A stretch of 64,000 nt of DNA, from NCBI GenBank assembly GCA_964236735.1, contig CAXSFM010000011.1, forward strand, positions 1 through 64,000, in the 5' to 3' direction. The DNA is from JAIVJG01 sp964236735 (GTDB lineage Bacteria; Acidobacteriota; Blastocatellia; Pyrinomonadales; Pyrinomonadaceae). Both the position numbers and the translations under genes were made by a program. Under the pieces are notes generated by a model. It was not told the DNA's origin, made no database searches, and saw nothing but the letters and a program-made list of their open reading frames with translations. Below, in pieces: positions 25,871 to 34,503 of the stretch; the first letter of the stretch is position 1; each line of letters begins with the position of its first letter.

Positions 25871-28036
25871 ATGGACAAAGCCGCCCGTGCCCCAGAGCGT
25901 GCTGCCCGGCAAGCGCCGAGCGCTGACATCTCAACGGATTGGTCTGCCACTCAAAACGAGCTGGCGGCTGACGCCGGTCTCTCACTATTACTTGTCGAAG
26001 GACATCAGCCGCCTGCGCTGCAAACGTCAAATAACAACTCGATCTGTCACGCTTTTCAATCTTCGCCAATTCACGCGCATCTCTGTGAGCCTTTCTGCGG
26101 CGCAGCATTTGAGCGCGCCACGGCGGCTGGCGAACAAATTTCTTATCGTTGTCATGCCGGACTTAACTGTTTCGCGTTGCCGTTGAACTCGCAGGGCGAA
26201 AAGCCTCTGGCCGTGATTGGCGGGCGGGCATTCATACGTAGCGCAGACTATCGCGCGCTGGCCGAGCGCATACGCACTTCCGACCTGACAGACTTGTTGT
26301 CGGCAGACCTTTTCCGCAACGTCATCTTCGCCTCGCAGCAGGACTTGGATGAACTCGCGCCGCGCGTCGCGGAGGCTGCATCAAGATTCTTAAATTCCGC
26401 TTCGCGAAAGACCATGAAGGCGAAGCCTGAACCGAACAAAGGTTCCGGCGGCGAGCAGGTTGCCAGCGAAGAAAAAAATCAACTCGCAAACTCCGAGACG
26501 AATCCGCCGCACGCTTTTGTCGAAACCGAAGAAGCGCAGGATACGGGGCCACGCACCAAAGTCTTTCCGCTCCACTCCACGCTCAACGAGGCGTGCGGCA
26601 TCACCGTCAAATCGCTTCAAGCATCACACAAACTCGAACATCTCGCCTTGATGTTTCGCGCTGACGAACAGTTTTATCCGGTGTCAGTGACCGGCAGTTT
26701 TAAGACCAAACCTCCGCGTATCACGCTCAAGACGAAGGAGATTAAACTGCTTCAGGCGGCGACGCATCGTGACTCAATTGCTATCCTCGCAGGTGGCCGC
26801 ACTTCGTCCAAACACGAAGATGCGGTCGAACTTTTCCCGCTCATCATCAACGAGGAGATCAAGGGCGCGCTCATCGTCGGCGATAAAGAATTGAGCGACG
26901 AGCAACGTCTGTCTCTTTCTGCATTATGTCGAGAGATCGCGATGCCTTTGGAAATGCTGCGCCTGCGCGAAGAACTCGAACGGCGGATGCGCGCGGCCAC
27001 GCATCTACAAGCTTTCACGGAAACCGTCAGCACGGCGCAACCTGACGATACTTACTCAAACATCCTGCGGCACTCTGCCGAATTGCTGCACGCCGAGCGC
27101 GGCTCGCTGCTGCTCTACGACGAGCGCGCCGAAGAGTTGTCAGTCAAGGCCTCAGTCGGCCCGCGCGCGGAATTCTCACGCGAAATGCGGATACCTCTTG
27201 GCGAAGGCGTGTCGGGCATGGTGCTCCGCGAAAACCGCGCCGCTGTGGTTCACGACGTGAAGGGAAACAATAGCTGGCGTCCGGCTCCGGCGGAACGGCT
27301 CTACAAAACAAATTCTTTCATCAGCTATCCGATTACCATCGGCGGGCGCAAAGTTGGCGTCCTGAACGTGACGGACAAAATGGGCGGCGGCGCTTATGAC
27401 GAGTACGATCTGGGACTGCTCGAAATGATCGCCCCGCAGATGGCGCTGGCGATTGACCGCGCCGAGTGGCATCAAAAAGCGACGCAGTTTCAGTTGCTCT
27501 CGATTACAGACCCGCTGACCGGATTGCTCAATCGCCGTTACATGGAAGAGCGGCTCTCGGAAGAGCTTGATAGATCGAAGCGTCATCATTTTATGATGAG
27601 CTTCCTGATGTTGGACATAGACGACTTCAAACTTTACAACGACCAGCACGGGCATCAAGCGGGCGACCTCGCGCTCGAGTTAACGGCGCAGTGTTTGAAG
27701 ACCGCGCTCCGCTCCGCCGATGTGGCCTCGCGCTACGGCGGCGAGGAGTTCAGCATCCTCCTGCCGCAGACCTCAAACTCGGAGGCGCGCGTGATCGCCG
27801 AACGCATTCGCCGCCGGGTTGAGCGCACGCATTATCCGCAAGGCAAAAAACAACCGCTCGGCGCGGTCACCGTGAGCATCGGGATCGCCTCTTTCGGAGA
27901 GGAACTCGACACGCCCGCCACTATTATTTACGCCGCTGACCAGGCGCTTTACGTCGCCAAGAGTCTCGGCAAAAACCGTGTCAGCGCGTTCGAGCCGGCC
28001 AACGCGACGGACACCGCAGGACGCGATGAAGGGTAA
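25871..28036 (+). CDS. PocR-GAF-GAF-GGDEF diguanylate cyclase
   Basis: Predicted soluble enzyme making c-di-GMP from two GTP. 721 residues. Residues about 35-180 resemble the PocR sensory domain, with Cys59, Cys72, Cys76, Cys94 and Cys100 and the motif YRCHAGLNCFALPL. A weak GAF-like region spans about 225-370, and a clear GAF spans about 385-540 (AERGSLLLYDERAEELSVKA, GEGVSGMVLREN). The GGDEF domain starts at DPLTGLLNRRY; the active motif is GGEEF at 623-627, and the inhibitory I-site RSAD at 614-617 is intact, so product inhibition is expected. A Lys/Glu-rich linker lies near 180-220. There are no membrane segments. First gene of the operon; its end overlaps the next gene by 11 bases. Confidence 0.9.
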   Translation: MDKAARAPERAARQAPSADISTDWSATQNELAADAGLSLLLVEGHQPPALQTSNNNSICHAFQSSPIHAHLCEPFCGAAFERATAAGEQISYRCHAGLNCFALPLNSQGEKPLAVIGGRAFIRSADYRALAERIRTSDLTDLLSADLFRNVIFASQQDLDELAPRVAEAASRFLNSASRKTMKAKPEPNKGSGGEQVASEEKNQLANSETNPPHAFVETEEAQDTGPRTKVFPLHSTLNEACGITVKSLQASHKLEHLALMFRADEQFYPVSVTGSFKTKPPRITLKTKEIKLLQAATHRDSIAILAGGRTSSKHEDAVELFPLIINEEIKGALIVGDKELSDEQRLSLSALCREIAMPLEMLRLREELERRMRAATHLQAFTETVSTAQPDDTYSNILRHSAELLHAERGSLLLYDERAEELSVKASVGPRAEFSREMRIPLGEGVSGMVLRENRAAVVHDVKGNNSWRPAPAERLYKTNSFISYPITIGGRKVGVLNVTDKMGGGAYDEYDLGLLEMIAPQMALAIDRAEWHQKATQFQLLSITDPLTGLLNRRYMEERLSEELDRSKRHHFMMSFLMLDIDDFKLYNDQHGHQAGDLALELTAQCLKTALRSADVASRYGGEEFSILLPQTSNSEARVIAERIRRRVERTHYPQGKKQPLGAVTVSIGIASFGEELDTPATIIYAADQALYVAKSLGKNRVSAFEPANATDTAGRDEG

Positions 28037-30281
28037 AAGCAACAAACTTCAGCGCATCCTCGGACACGTCGCGCCAGACCTTTTCGTCGGGCGCGAAGCG
28101 GAATTGCGCGAAATAACCTCGCTGGCTTCTCATGCCGCAGGGATGCGGAGCCTCCTCGTTCTCGCCGCGCCGTTTGTAGGCGTCTCTGAAGTGTTGAGAC
28201 AGGCTTACGATCAACTTTTTCATCAACACGGCGGCGCATCGCCGATATATTTCGCATTCTCACGCAGCGACACGACGAACGTCGGAGCCGCGCGTCGCTT
28301 TCTGCAAACTTTCCTGACACAGCTTGTCGCGCATAGACGCGGCGACTCGTCGCTCGTCACTATCTCGCCGACTTTGCGCGACCTGATAGATTTGGCCGCG
28401 CCTTCGGATTATGAGTGGGTCGAGAGACTCATACAAATTTACGAGCGCGCGAGAGATGAGGGCGACGAGCATGAGTTGGTGCGCGCCTGTCTGAGCGCGC
28501 CGCAGCAAGCTCTGGCGAGAGGCGCGCGGACAGTTGTCATGTTCGATGATCTTCATCTCGCCGGAAACTTGAGCGGCGCAACCGAGTTGGGCGCGGAAGT
28601 GGCGCACGCGGCGGCGCGGACTGAGACGCCCTTTGTGCTCGCCGGGCTTCGACGCCGCCTGTTGGATACGCTCAACGGGACGGCCACGCGCGCGCCGCTC
28701 GAAGGCGTGCGGACATTGCATCTCGAAAAGCTCAATGACGCAGACGCGCGGACGCTGGTCGAGCGTTTGACCATGCGCGCAGGCGTCGCGCTCAACGATG
28801 AGACGCGCGACCTGATGGTGCAACAGTTGGAGGGCAGCCCTTATCTCATCACAACGTTTGTGCAGGCGGCGTTGCTCGGCGGAACCGGATTGACGAGTTT
28901 TAGTGATTTCCAGAAGCTCTACGTTGATAACTTGCTGGGCGGGCGCATTCATCGCCGTTTCAACTCGGTGCTTGAGGAAATCGTTCCCTCAATCGCGCTG
29001 CGCCGGAACCTGCTCCGCGTGCTGCACGATTCAGCGTCGAACGTCGGCGGGAAGTCGCCGGTCGAGGCATGGTTGCGCCGTCTGGTAGTCGAGCCGCCCG
29101 CGCTGGAACGTGTCATGGACGGACTGCACATGCACGAACTGGCGAGCTTTCATGCCACGTTCGTCGAGACGAATCCCGGTGTTGTGTGGCGCGATTTTCT
29201 GCGCGTCAGCTATCGCCTGCACGTCGCGGTTGAGCCACGCGCCCTCGTCGTCGCTGACACGCTCGTCGAGGCGCTCAAGCGCGCGCCGCAGACGATGGCG
29301 CGGCATTACAGGCGCGAGGCCGCTCTCAAGCTCGATGATTTGATGAGTCGTTTCGATTTTCAGCGCGTGCCCGCGAGCCTGCTCCACTACGACCGCTTCA
29401 GCCGCATGTACAGAGGCATCACGGCGGAAGAAGTTTCAGCCGGCCTCGACACGGAAACCGATCTCATCCGCCTGCCGCAGGTGATACACACGGCCACTTG
29501 CGCTTCGTTCCATCAGCCGATGCTTCAGGTCTGCGACGAAGAACGCTGTATGGTCGCGCATGGCTTCGACTCAAGCTCTTATGCGGACGCTAACGAAATT
29601 GTCTGGATCGCCGCGGAGGTCGAATCGAAGCTCGAAGCCGGGCGCGCGCTGACGGAAGTCTGGCTCGACCGCCTGACACAGGTCGCGCAGGCGTGCGGTT
29701 TCAGCCGCGTAAAGCTATTGTTGGTGACGCCGGAAGGTTTCACCGCAGAGGCTTGCGAACTGCTCAATGAACGTGAAGCCTTCGGGGCGAGTCGCCAGCA
29801 GCTTGAATTTCTGACGGCGCGGCTTGCTCCTGAACTCGCCGGAGAGCAGACGGGTATCGGTGGCAATGAGTTTGTCATGGAAATCCCAATGGGCGATGAT
29901 ACGGAATTGATTGCCGCACATACCGTCGAACAAATCGCGCGCCGTCTGGACTTTCAGCCTGAGGCGATCAATCAAATCAAAACCGCGCTCGTCGAGGCGT
30001 GCATCAATGCCGCCGAACATAGTCTGAGTCCCGACCGAAAAATTTATCAGCGTTTTCGTCTCGAAAGTGATAAATTGATAGTCACAGTTTCGAGCCGTGG
30101 GGTGAGCCTCAACACCATCACGAGCGTGAACGGGGATTTACTCACGGCCAACGGCGACGAGAGCGCGAAGGGGCGTCGCGGTTGGGGAATCAAACTTATC
30201 AAGACATTGATGGATGAAGTCGAGTTTGAAAGCGTTGATGACGGAACACGTTTGCGGATGACGAAGTACCTACATAAGTGA
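28026..30281 (+). CDS. large ATPase-like protein fused to an RsbW-type serine kinase domain
   Basis: 751 residues from ATG 28026. The N-terminal part looks like a STAND/AAA-type ATPase: FVGREAELREI, then a degenerate P-loop APFVGVSEVLRQ in which the Walker A Lys is absent, and a Walker B-like TVVMFDDLHLAG. The middle (about 250-600) is helical and not recognised; a segment near 520-590 (NEIVWIAAEVESK, LLLVTPEGFTAEACELL) faintly recalls the nuclease-like domain found after some archaeal ATPases. Residues 615-751 are a HATPase domain of the RsbW/SpoIIAB type: N-box EACINAAEH at 657-665 and G-box RRGWGIKLIKTLMDEV near 717-732. It probably phosphorylates or sequesters the STAS protein encoded next. 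Architecture unusual. Confidence 0.78.
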   Translation: MKGKSNKLQRILGHVAPDLFVGREAELREITSLASHAAGMRSLLVLAAPFVGVSEVLRQAYDQLFHQHGGASPIYFAFSRSDTTNVGAARRFLQTFLTQLVAHRRGDSSLVTISPTLRDLIDLAAPSDYEWVERLIQIYERARDEGDEHELVRACLSAPQQALARGARTVVMFDDLHLAGNLSGATELGAEVAHAAARTETPFVLAGLRRRLLDTLNGTATRAPLEGVRTLHLEKLNDADARTLVERLTMRAGVALNDETRDLMVQQLEGSPYLITTFVQAALLGGTGLTSFSDFQKLYVDNLLGGRIHRRFNSVLEEIVPSIALRRNLLRVLHDSASNVGGKSPVEAWLRRLVVEPPALERVMDGLHMHELASFHATFVETNPGVVWRDFLRVSYRLHVAVEPRALVVADTLVEALKRAPQTMARHYRREAALKLDDLMSRFDFQRVPASLLHYDRFSRMYRGITAEEVSAGLDTETDLIRLPQVIHTATCASFHQPMLQVCDEERCMVAHGFDSSSYADANEIVWIAAEVESKLEAGRALTEVWLDRLTQVAQACGFSRVKLLLVTPEGFTAEACELLNEREAFGASRQQLEFLTARLAPELAGEQTGIGGNEFVMEIPMGDDTELIAAHTVEQIARRLDFQPEAINQIKTALVEACINAAEHSLSPDRKIYQRFRLESDKLIVTVSSRGVSLNTITSVNGDLLTANGDESAKGRRGWGIKLIKTLMDEVEFESVDDGTRLRMTKYLHK

Positions 30282-30298
30282 GAAGGGAACTCGCTGCA

Positions 30299-30691
30299 AT
30301 GTCACAACCGAATTTCTCGCCGCCAGCGATTGCCGAATCTTTCGCAGGGGAAGTCGCAGTCGTCCGTGCGGGCGACTACGTCAACAAATTGAGCGGGCAG
30401 CGCATCGAGCGCGAGTGCCGCCTGAATCTTGAAAGCGGCTGCCGCGCGCTCGTCATCAATTTTCAGGGCACGGAGCTGGTCAATAGTATCGGCATCTCGA
30501 TTCTGCTCGGCGTGATAGACATCGCTGAAGAGAAAGCCGCGCGCATCGTCTTCACGCACGTCAATCATCACACCGTCAAACTCTTCGATCTACTTGGTCT
30601 CACGCGACATGTGGCGATGGCTGAAAGCGACGAGGATGCGCTTGCCACGCTCGCAGAATTTGCCGTCCCCGACACACCGCCGGGGCACTGA
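30299..30691 (+). CDS. STAS-domain anti-sigma factor antagonist-like protein
   Basis: 130 residues from ATG 30299, chosen because AGAAGGGA lies about 10 bases upstream; an earlier GTG at 30278 overlaps the previous stop. STAS fold of the SpoIIAA/RsbV type: INFQGTELVNSIGISILLGVI places Ser63 where the phosphorylated Ser of SpoIIAA/RsbV lies, although the usual preceding Asp is Asn. FTHVNHHTVKLFDLLGL is the typical last helix. It lies directly after a gene with an RsbW-type kinase domain, so the two form a likely partner switch. No sigma factor is encoded in this operon. Confidence 0.85.
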   Translation: MSQPNFSPPAIAESFAGEVAVVRAGDYVNKLSGQRIERECRLNLESGCRALVINFQGTELVNSIGISILLGVIDIAEEKAARIVFTHVNHHTVKLFDLLGLTRHVAMAESDEDALATLAEFAVPDTPPGH

Positions 30692-30694
30692 TTT

Positions 30695-31939
30695 ATGCCT
30701 GACAGGATGCTCAAAGTTCTCCACGCCTTCGCGGCGCTGGCAGACCTCGGAGAAGAAATCGCCGAGACCACTGACTTCGACGAGATGGTGCGCTCCGCCT
30801 TGCACGTCGTCCTCGGCGCGCTCGGTGTTCGTCGCGGAGCAGTCACCGAATTTGATTCGCATTCCGGCAAACTTCGCTTCGTGGCTTCGCGTGGTTTCGG
30901 CTCTACGCATCCATCTGAAATTTCGATTTCACTCTCCGATGCGACGCACGCGAACACGGTTGAAGCGGTGAAGTTTAATCACGCGCTGCTTGAAGATCAG
31001 ATCAAGGTGCAGCTTCCCGAATGGCCTCTGCAAAACGTCACGCCGCTGCTCGTGCGCGGCGAACTCGTCGGCGTGATCCTGCTCGGCGCAAAGGCCAGCG
31101 ACGAATCTTTCACAACCGAGGAACTCGAACTCGTCCGCTCGCTCGGCAGACACATCGGCGTCGGGCTTCATAATCACCGCCTGCTACGTGAAGTCGAACA
31201 TCGTGCGGAAGAGAATCGCCAACTGTACGACGATCTGCGTGCGATTTATAAAGACACCGTGCGCGCTTTCGCTGTGGCGATTGATTGCAAGGATAAATAC
31301 ACGCAAGGCCATTCACAGCGCGTCGGCAAGTACAGCGAAATCATCGCGCGCGAGATGGGTTGGAGCGATGAAGAGGTGGAAGGCATCTCCATCGCCGGTT
31401 ATCTGCACGACATCGGCAAGCTCGTCGTTGACCGCGACATCATCAACGCGCCATACAAAATTGACGCCAAGCAATCGTCCGAACTCAATCGTCATCCGGC
31501 AGCGGGCTACGAAATTCTCCGCCCGATAAATCACCCATACGCCGACATTCCACTGATGGCGCGTTACCATCACGAGCGCATTGATGGACGTGGCTACCCC
31601 GAAGGTCTGAGCGGCGAACAAATCCCGCTCGGCGCGAAAATCGTCTCGCTGGCCGACTCGTTCGATGCGATGACGACGGACAGGCCTTACAAACGTCGCC
31701 GCGATTTTGAAGAGGTGGTGGCGGATTTTCGTCGTAACTCCGGCAAACAGTTTGCGCCGGAAGTCATCGTCGCTTTTTGCCGCGCGCTTTTGAAAGAGGT
31801 CGAAGGCCACACCAGCCCGCGTCAAATATTTAAGTTGCTGGGGAAAGAATATCTGGCTGCGGAAAACGTCGCGCCGCTGCTGCAACAGTTGATCAAGGAG
31901 TTAGAAACCGAAACGACGTTGGTGGCGGGTCACAGTTAG
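30695..31939 (+). CDS. GAF/HD-GYP domain c-di-GMP phosphodiesterase
   Basis: Predicted to hydrolyse c-di-GMP, opposing the GGDEF enzyme of the same operon. 414 residues. GAF domain at about 28-165, a helical linker (HRLLREVEHRAEENRQLYDDL), then HD-GYP: HSQRVGKYSEIIAREMG (from 206), the metal pair His238-Asp239 in YLHDIGK, HPAAGYEIL, YHHERIDGRGYPEGL with G300-Y301-P302, and SLADSFDAMTTDRPYK. All catalytic and GYP residues are present. It begins 3 bases after the STAS stop and is the last gene before a strong terminator. Confidence 0.92.
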   Translation: MPDRMLKVLHAFAALADLGEEIAETTDFDEMVRSALHVVLGALGVRRGAVTEFDSHSGKLRFVASRGFGSTHPSEISISLSDATHANTVEAVKFNHALLEDQIKVQLPEWPLQNVTPLLVRGELVGVILLGAKASDESFTTEELELVRSLGRHIGVGLHNHRLLREVEHRAEENRQLYDDLRAIYKDTVRAFAVAIDCKDKYTQGHSQRVGKYSEIIAREMGWSDEEVEGISIAGYLHDIGKLVVDRDIINAPYKIDAKQSSELNRHPAAGYEILRPINHPYADIPLMARYHHERIDGRGYPEGLSGEQIPLGAKIVSLADSFDAMTTDRPYKRRRDFEEVVADFRRNSGKQFAPEVIVAFCRALLKEVEGHTSPRQIFKLLGKEYLAAENVAPLLQQLIKELETETTLVAGHS

Positions 31940-31976
31940 AGCGGCTGAAAGTAAAAAGCGCATTGCGGATAAATGA

Positions 31977-32013
31977 AAAGGCGATTCGTCACCCGGACGA
32001 GTCGCCTTTTTTT
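31977..32013. terminator. Rho-independent terminator between convergent operons
   Basis: AAAGGCGATTCGTC (31977-31990), short loop ACCCG, GACGAGTCGCCTTTTTTT (31996-32013). The stem is 13 bp with one G-U pair and has a T-run on the plus strand; on the minus strand the stem is followed by TTTC only. It separates the c-di-GMP operon from the FHA gene that ends at 32035 and may serve both. Confidence 0.85.
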
Positions 32014-32034
32014 ATCCCGGAAAAATTTTGAATT

Positions 32035-32889
32035 TCACTTCGGCTGGATGCGGAGCGAATAACTGCCCATGTCGAGTTTCTCATCGGCGCGCACTTCCAC
32101 GCGCTCTTCGCGCGGAGCCTCGCGCCCGGCGATGAGCGTTGGGTTGCGTCCCTTCGCGGTGAGCCAAAAGCGCCCTTCCTCGTCGCGCGTCAGAGTCGCA
32201 TGAAGGCGGCTGACTTCCGGGTCGCCTTTAATCGCCAGATCAACCGCCACCGACTTTGAGCCGCGCCCGATGCTGACCTCAGGCTTCGTCACCGGCACGA
32301 CATGCTGCCTCACACCGTTTCGCCAGACCTCGATGCTGAAGAGTTCCGTCTGACGGACGCTGACCATCGTGACTTCGCTTTCGGGCGCGCTCGTCTCATT
32401 GTCTTGAGGTGTTTGCCCTCCGTCGCTGATGCCCAACGATTCGGCGGAAGGCCGCGACGTGACCATCGTATTGCCGCCCTGCTGCGCGTCCCACACGGCC
32501 TGCACGCGAAACTCGCCTTTGTTGAGCGTGCCGTCCACGCGCAACTCGACGGCGAAGGATTTGGTGGCGAGTTGCGTCGAGCCGCTCAACTCGCGCGCGC
32601 GTTCCGAGAGCACATAGAAAAGTCCCTGTTCGAGGCCGCGACGCTTCTCGCCCTGCCATTCCTTGTCATCTTCGTTGCTGAGATAGACGATGTATTCGGG
32701 CGGAATGTAGGTCGGGCCGCCGGGCGGCGTGAACATTTCGCGCTGCATCACGGCCTCCACTTCGCGCGCCACCTGGACGAGAAATTCTTCCCACACGCGG
32801 CGCGGACGTGACTGCTCGTCCACTTGCGCGAGCGGGTCTTCCGAAGTCTCGCCGTCTATCCATTTGCGTATCGAATCAATTAAGCCCAC
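32035..32889 (-). CDS. FHA-domain protein with N-terminal DUF3662-like region
   Basis: Phosphothreonine-binding signalling protein, last gene of the cell-wall kinase operon. 284 residues from a GTG start with GAGGTGAG upstream. Residues 1-130 match the DUF3662/FhaA N-terminal type (VWEEFLVQVAREVEAVMQRE, YIPPEYIVYLSNEDD). The C-terminal FHA domain (about 200-284) includes VSIGRGSKS and PEVSRLHATLTRDEEGRFWL, covering the Arg, Ser and His positions used for phosphopeptide binding. No membrane segments. A natural target is a phosphorylated protein of the adjacent kinase. Confidence 0.85.
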   Translation of the reverse strand: MGLIDSIRKWIDGETSEDPLAQVDEQSRPRRVWEEFLVQVAREVEAVMQREMFTPPGGPTYIPPEYIVYLSNEDDKEWQGEKRRGLEQGLFYVLSERARELSGSTQLATKSFAVELRVDGTLNKGEFRVQAVWDAQQGGNTMVTSRPSAESLGISDGGQTPQDNETSAPESEVTMVSVRQTELFSIEVWRNGVRQHVVPVTKPEVSIGRGSKSVAVDLAIKGDPEVSRLHATLTRDEEGRFWLTAKGRNPTLIAGREAPREERVEVRADEKLDMGSYSLRIQPK

Positions 32890-32923
32890 TGCGAACTCAC
32901 CTCATTTATGCGAATGCGAAAAA

Positions 32924-34453
32924 TCATTTGGTCTTCAAATATGCGCTGTTGAGCCAGCCCTGATCGGCGGAGCCGGCATCTTTTTTTTGCCGCCCATGTT
33001 CGACGACATTGACTTGATACCAGTTGCCGTTAACTTTCAAAACCTTAACGCTTGAATTGCCTTCTGCCAGACCGATACTGTCATAACTTGTCGAAGGGCC
33101 TGCGCGCAAGTAGAGGTCAGTCGTCGTCAAAAATTCGTGGCCGACGGGCGAGGGCGGATTGTCCGTCGCCTGCCGCGAAGTGTTTGAGTTGAGGCTGCTC
33201 ACGTAGCGATAGGTGGCAAAGAGCATTCCCGAAAAGGCGACGAGCAGCAAGAGAGCGACCAGCCAGCTACGCACGCGCGGCGGCATCACAAACTCGCGCT
33301 TGACGGTCTGTCGCTCGCGCGTTTTTTTTACTTCGGGGGCGGAGACGGCATGGCTTCCATTACTCGAAACCGCGACACCGGCGGCGGCGGTGGAAGACTG
33401 TGCAAGCGGGACGACGATGCGCTGGCGTGTGGAATCTCTGTTCTGCTCAACCGCGCGCGCGAAGATGGGAGCAGGCGGCGGCGCGGTCACAGTTTGTTTC
33501 ACTGCTGCGCCCTCGCTGTTCAGCATCTCCACAATGGCTGCTGATTTTTCGAGCGGGCGGGTGTGCGGCAGCACGGCATCTTTTAATTCCGCCCAGTATT
33601 CCTCGACTGTCTGATAACGCTTTTCCGGGTTGGTGCGCGTCGCCCTCTCAAGCACCTTCAACACGTAATGCGCCCACGGCTGCCCGGCCAGACCCGGCGG
33701 TAATTCTGTGATTGATCTCTGAGAGAAACGTCTGGGTGATTCGCCGGCCAGCAACATATAAGTGGTCTTGGCGAGCGAGTAGATGTCAGCCGCCGGCGTC
33801 AGTTGCGCGGTAGGAAGATTGAGCGAAGCCGTGTCGAGCGGCATCGTCTGCGCGAGAGGATGATGCTCCGGCGCGGCGTACACATCCGTCCCGACGCGCG
33901 TAATCGCGCCCTCCGCCGCCTCAATTTTGGCGACGCCGAAGTCCGCGATTTTCAGCGTGTGCTGGTCGGCGGTGAGCAGCAGATTCTGCGGCTTGATGTC
34001 GCGATGAATGACTCCATGCTTGTGCGCGTGCGACAGTCCCGCGCACACCTGCTCAAGAAAAAAGAGCGCGCCTTCGAGCGGCATGGGATGTTGATGACAG
34101 TATTTTTGAAGGTCGCCGCCGGGCAGATATTCGAGCACGAGGTAATGAAAAGTGCGGTTGTGCAAATCGAGCGCGGTGCCGTGTCCGAGACGGCTGATGA
34201 CGTTCGGATGGCGCACGCGGTCGAGCGCGATGGCCTCGTTACGAAAATTTTCGGTCAGTGTCCGCTCTAGTTCAGCATCGGGCATTCCTTGCAGATGAGT
34301 GTTGAGCGCTTTAATGACGACCGTCTGCGGCATGTCGTTGGTCGCCGCGAGATCGCGCGCCACATAGACTTCCGAATAGCTGCCGCGCCCGAGGCAGTCG
34401 AGTATGTCGTAACGATTGTCGAGCCGGCACTGTTGGATTTTAAGTTCGCTCAT
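32924..34453 (-). CDS. membrane Ser/Thr protein kinase with extracytoplasmic SH3 domain
   Basis: Hanks-type kinase. 509 residues. Gly-rich loop GRGSYSEV at 22-29, VIK Lys48, HRDIKPQN at 150-157 (Asp152), DFG at 171-173 and the activation loop GTDVYAAPEH. A Pro-rich linker follows, then one transmembrane helix near 395-420 (SWLVALLLLVAFSGMLFATY). The outer part, about 440-505, is a bacterial SH3 domain (DLYLRAGPSTSYDSIGL, VLKVNGNWYQVN), which in this family can bind peptidoglycan. This replaces the PASTA repeats of actinobacterial PknB. The PP2C phosphatase gene lies just upstream and an FHA gene just downstream. Confidence 0.93.
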   Translation of the reverse strand: MSELKIQQCRLDNRYDILDCLGRGSYSEVYVARDLAATNDMPQTVVIKALNTHLQGMPDAELERTLTENFRNEAIALDRVRHPNVISRLGHGTALDLHNRTFHYLVLEYLPGGDLQKYCHQHPMPLEGALFFLEQVCAGLSHAHKHGVIHRDIKPQNLLLTADQHTLKIADFGVAKIEAAEGAITRVGTDVYAAPEHHPLAQTMPLDTASLNLPTAQLTPAADIYSLAKTTYMLLAGESPRRFSQRSITELPPGLAGQPWAHYVLKVLERATRTNPEKRYQTVEEYWAELKDAVLPHTRPLEKSAAIVEMLNSEGAAVKQTVTAPPPAPIFARAVEQNRDSTRQRIVVPLAQSSTAAAGVAVSSNGSHAVSAPEVKKTRERQTVKREFVMPPRVRSWLVALLLLVAFSGMLFATYRYVSSLNSNTSRQATDNPPSPVGHEFLTTTDLYLRAGPSTSYDSIGLAEGNSSVKVLKVNGNWYQVNVVEHGRQKKDAGSADQGWLNSAYLKTK

Positions 34454-34503
34454 CCCTGCATGTTCAAGCTGTATTTCGCCCGCGCCTCAACCTCAAACGC
34501 CGT

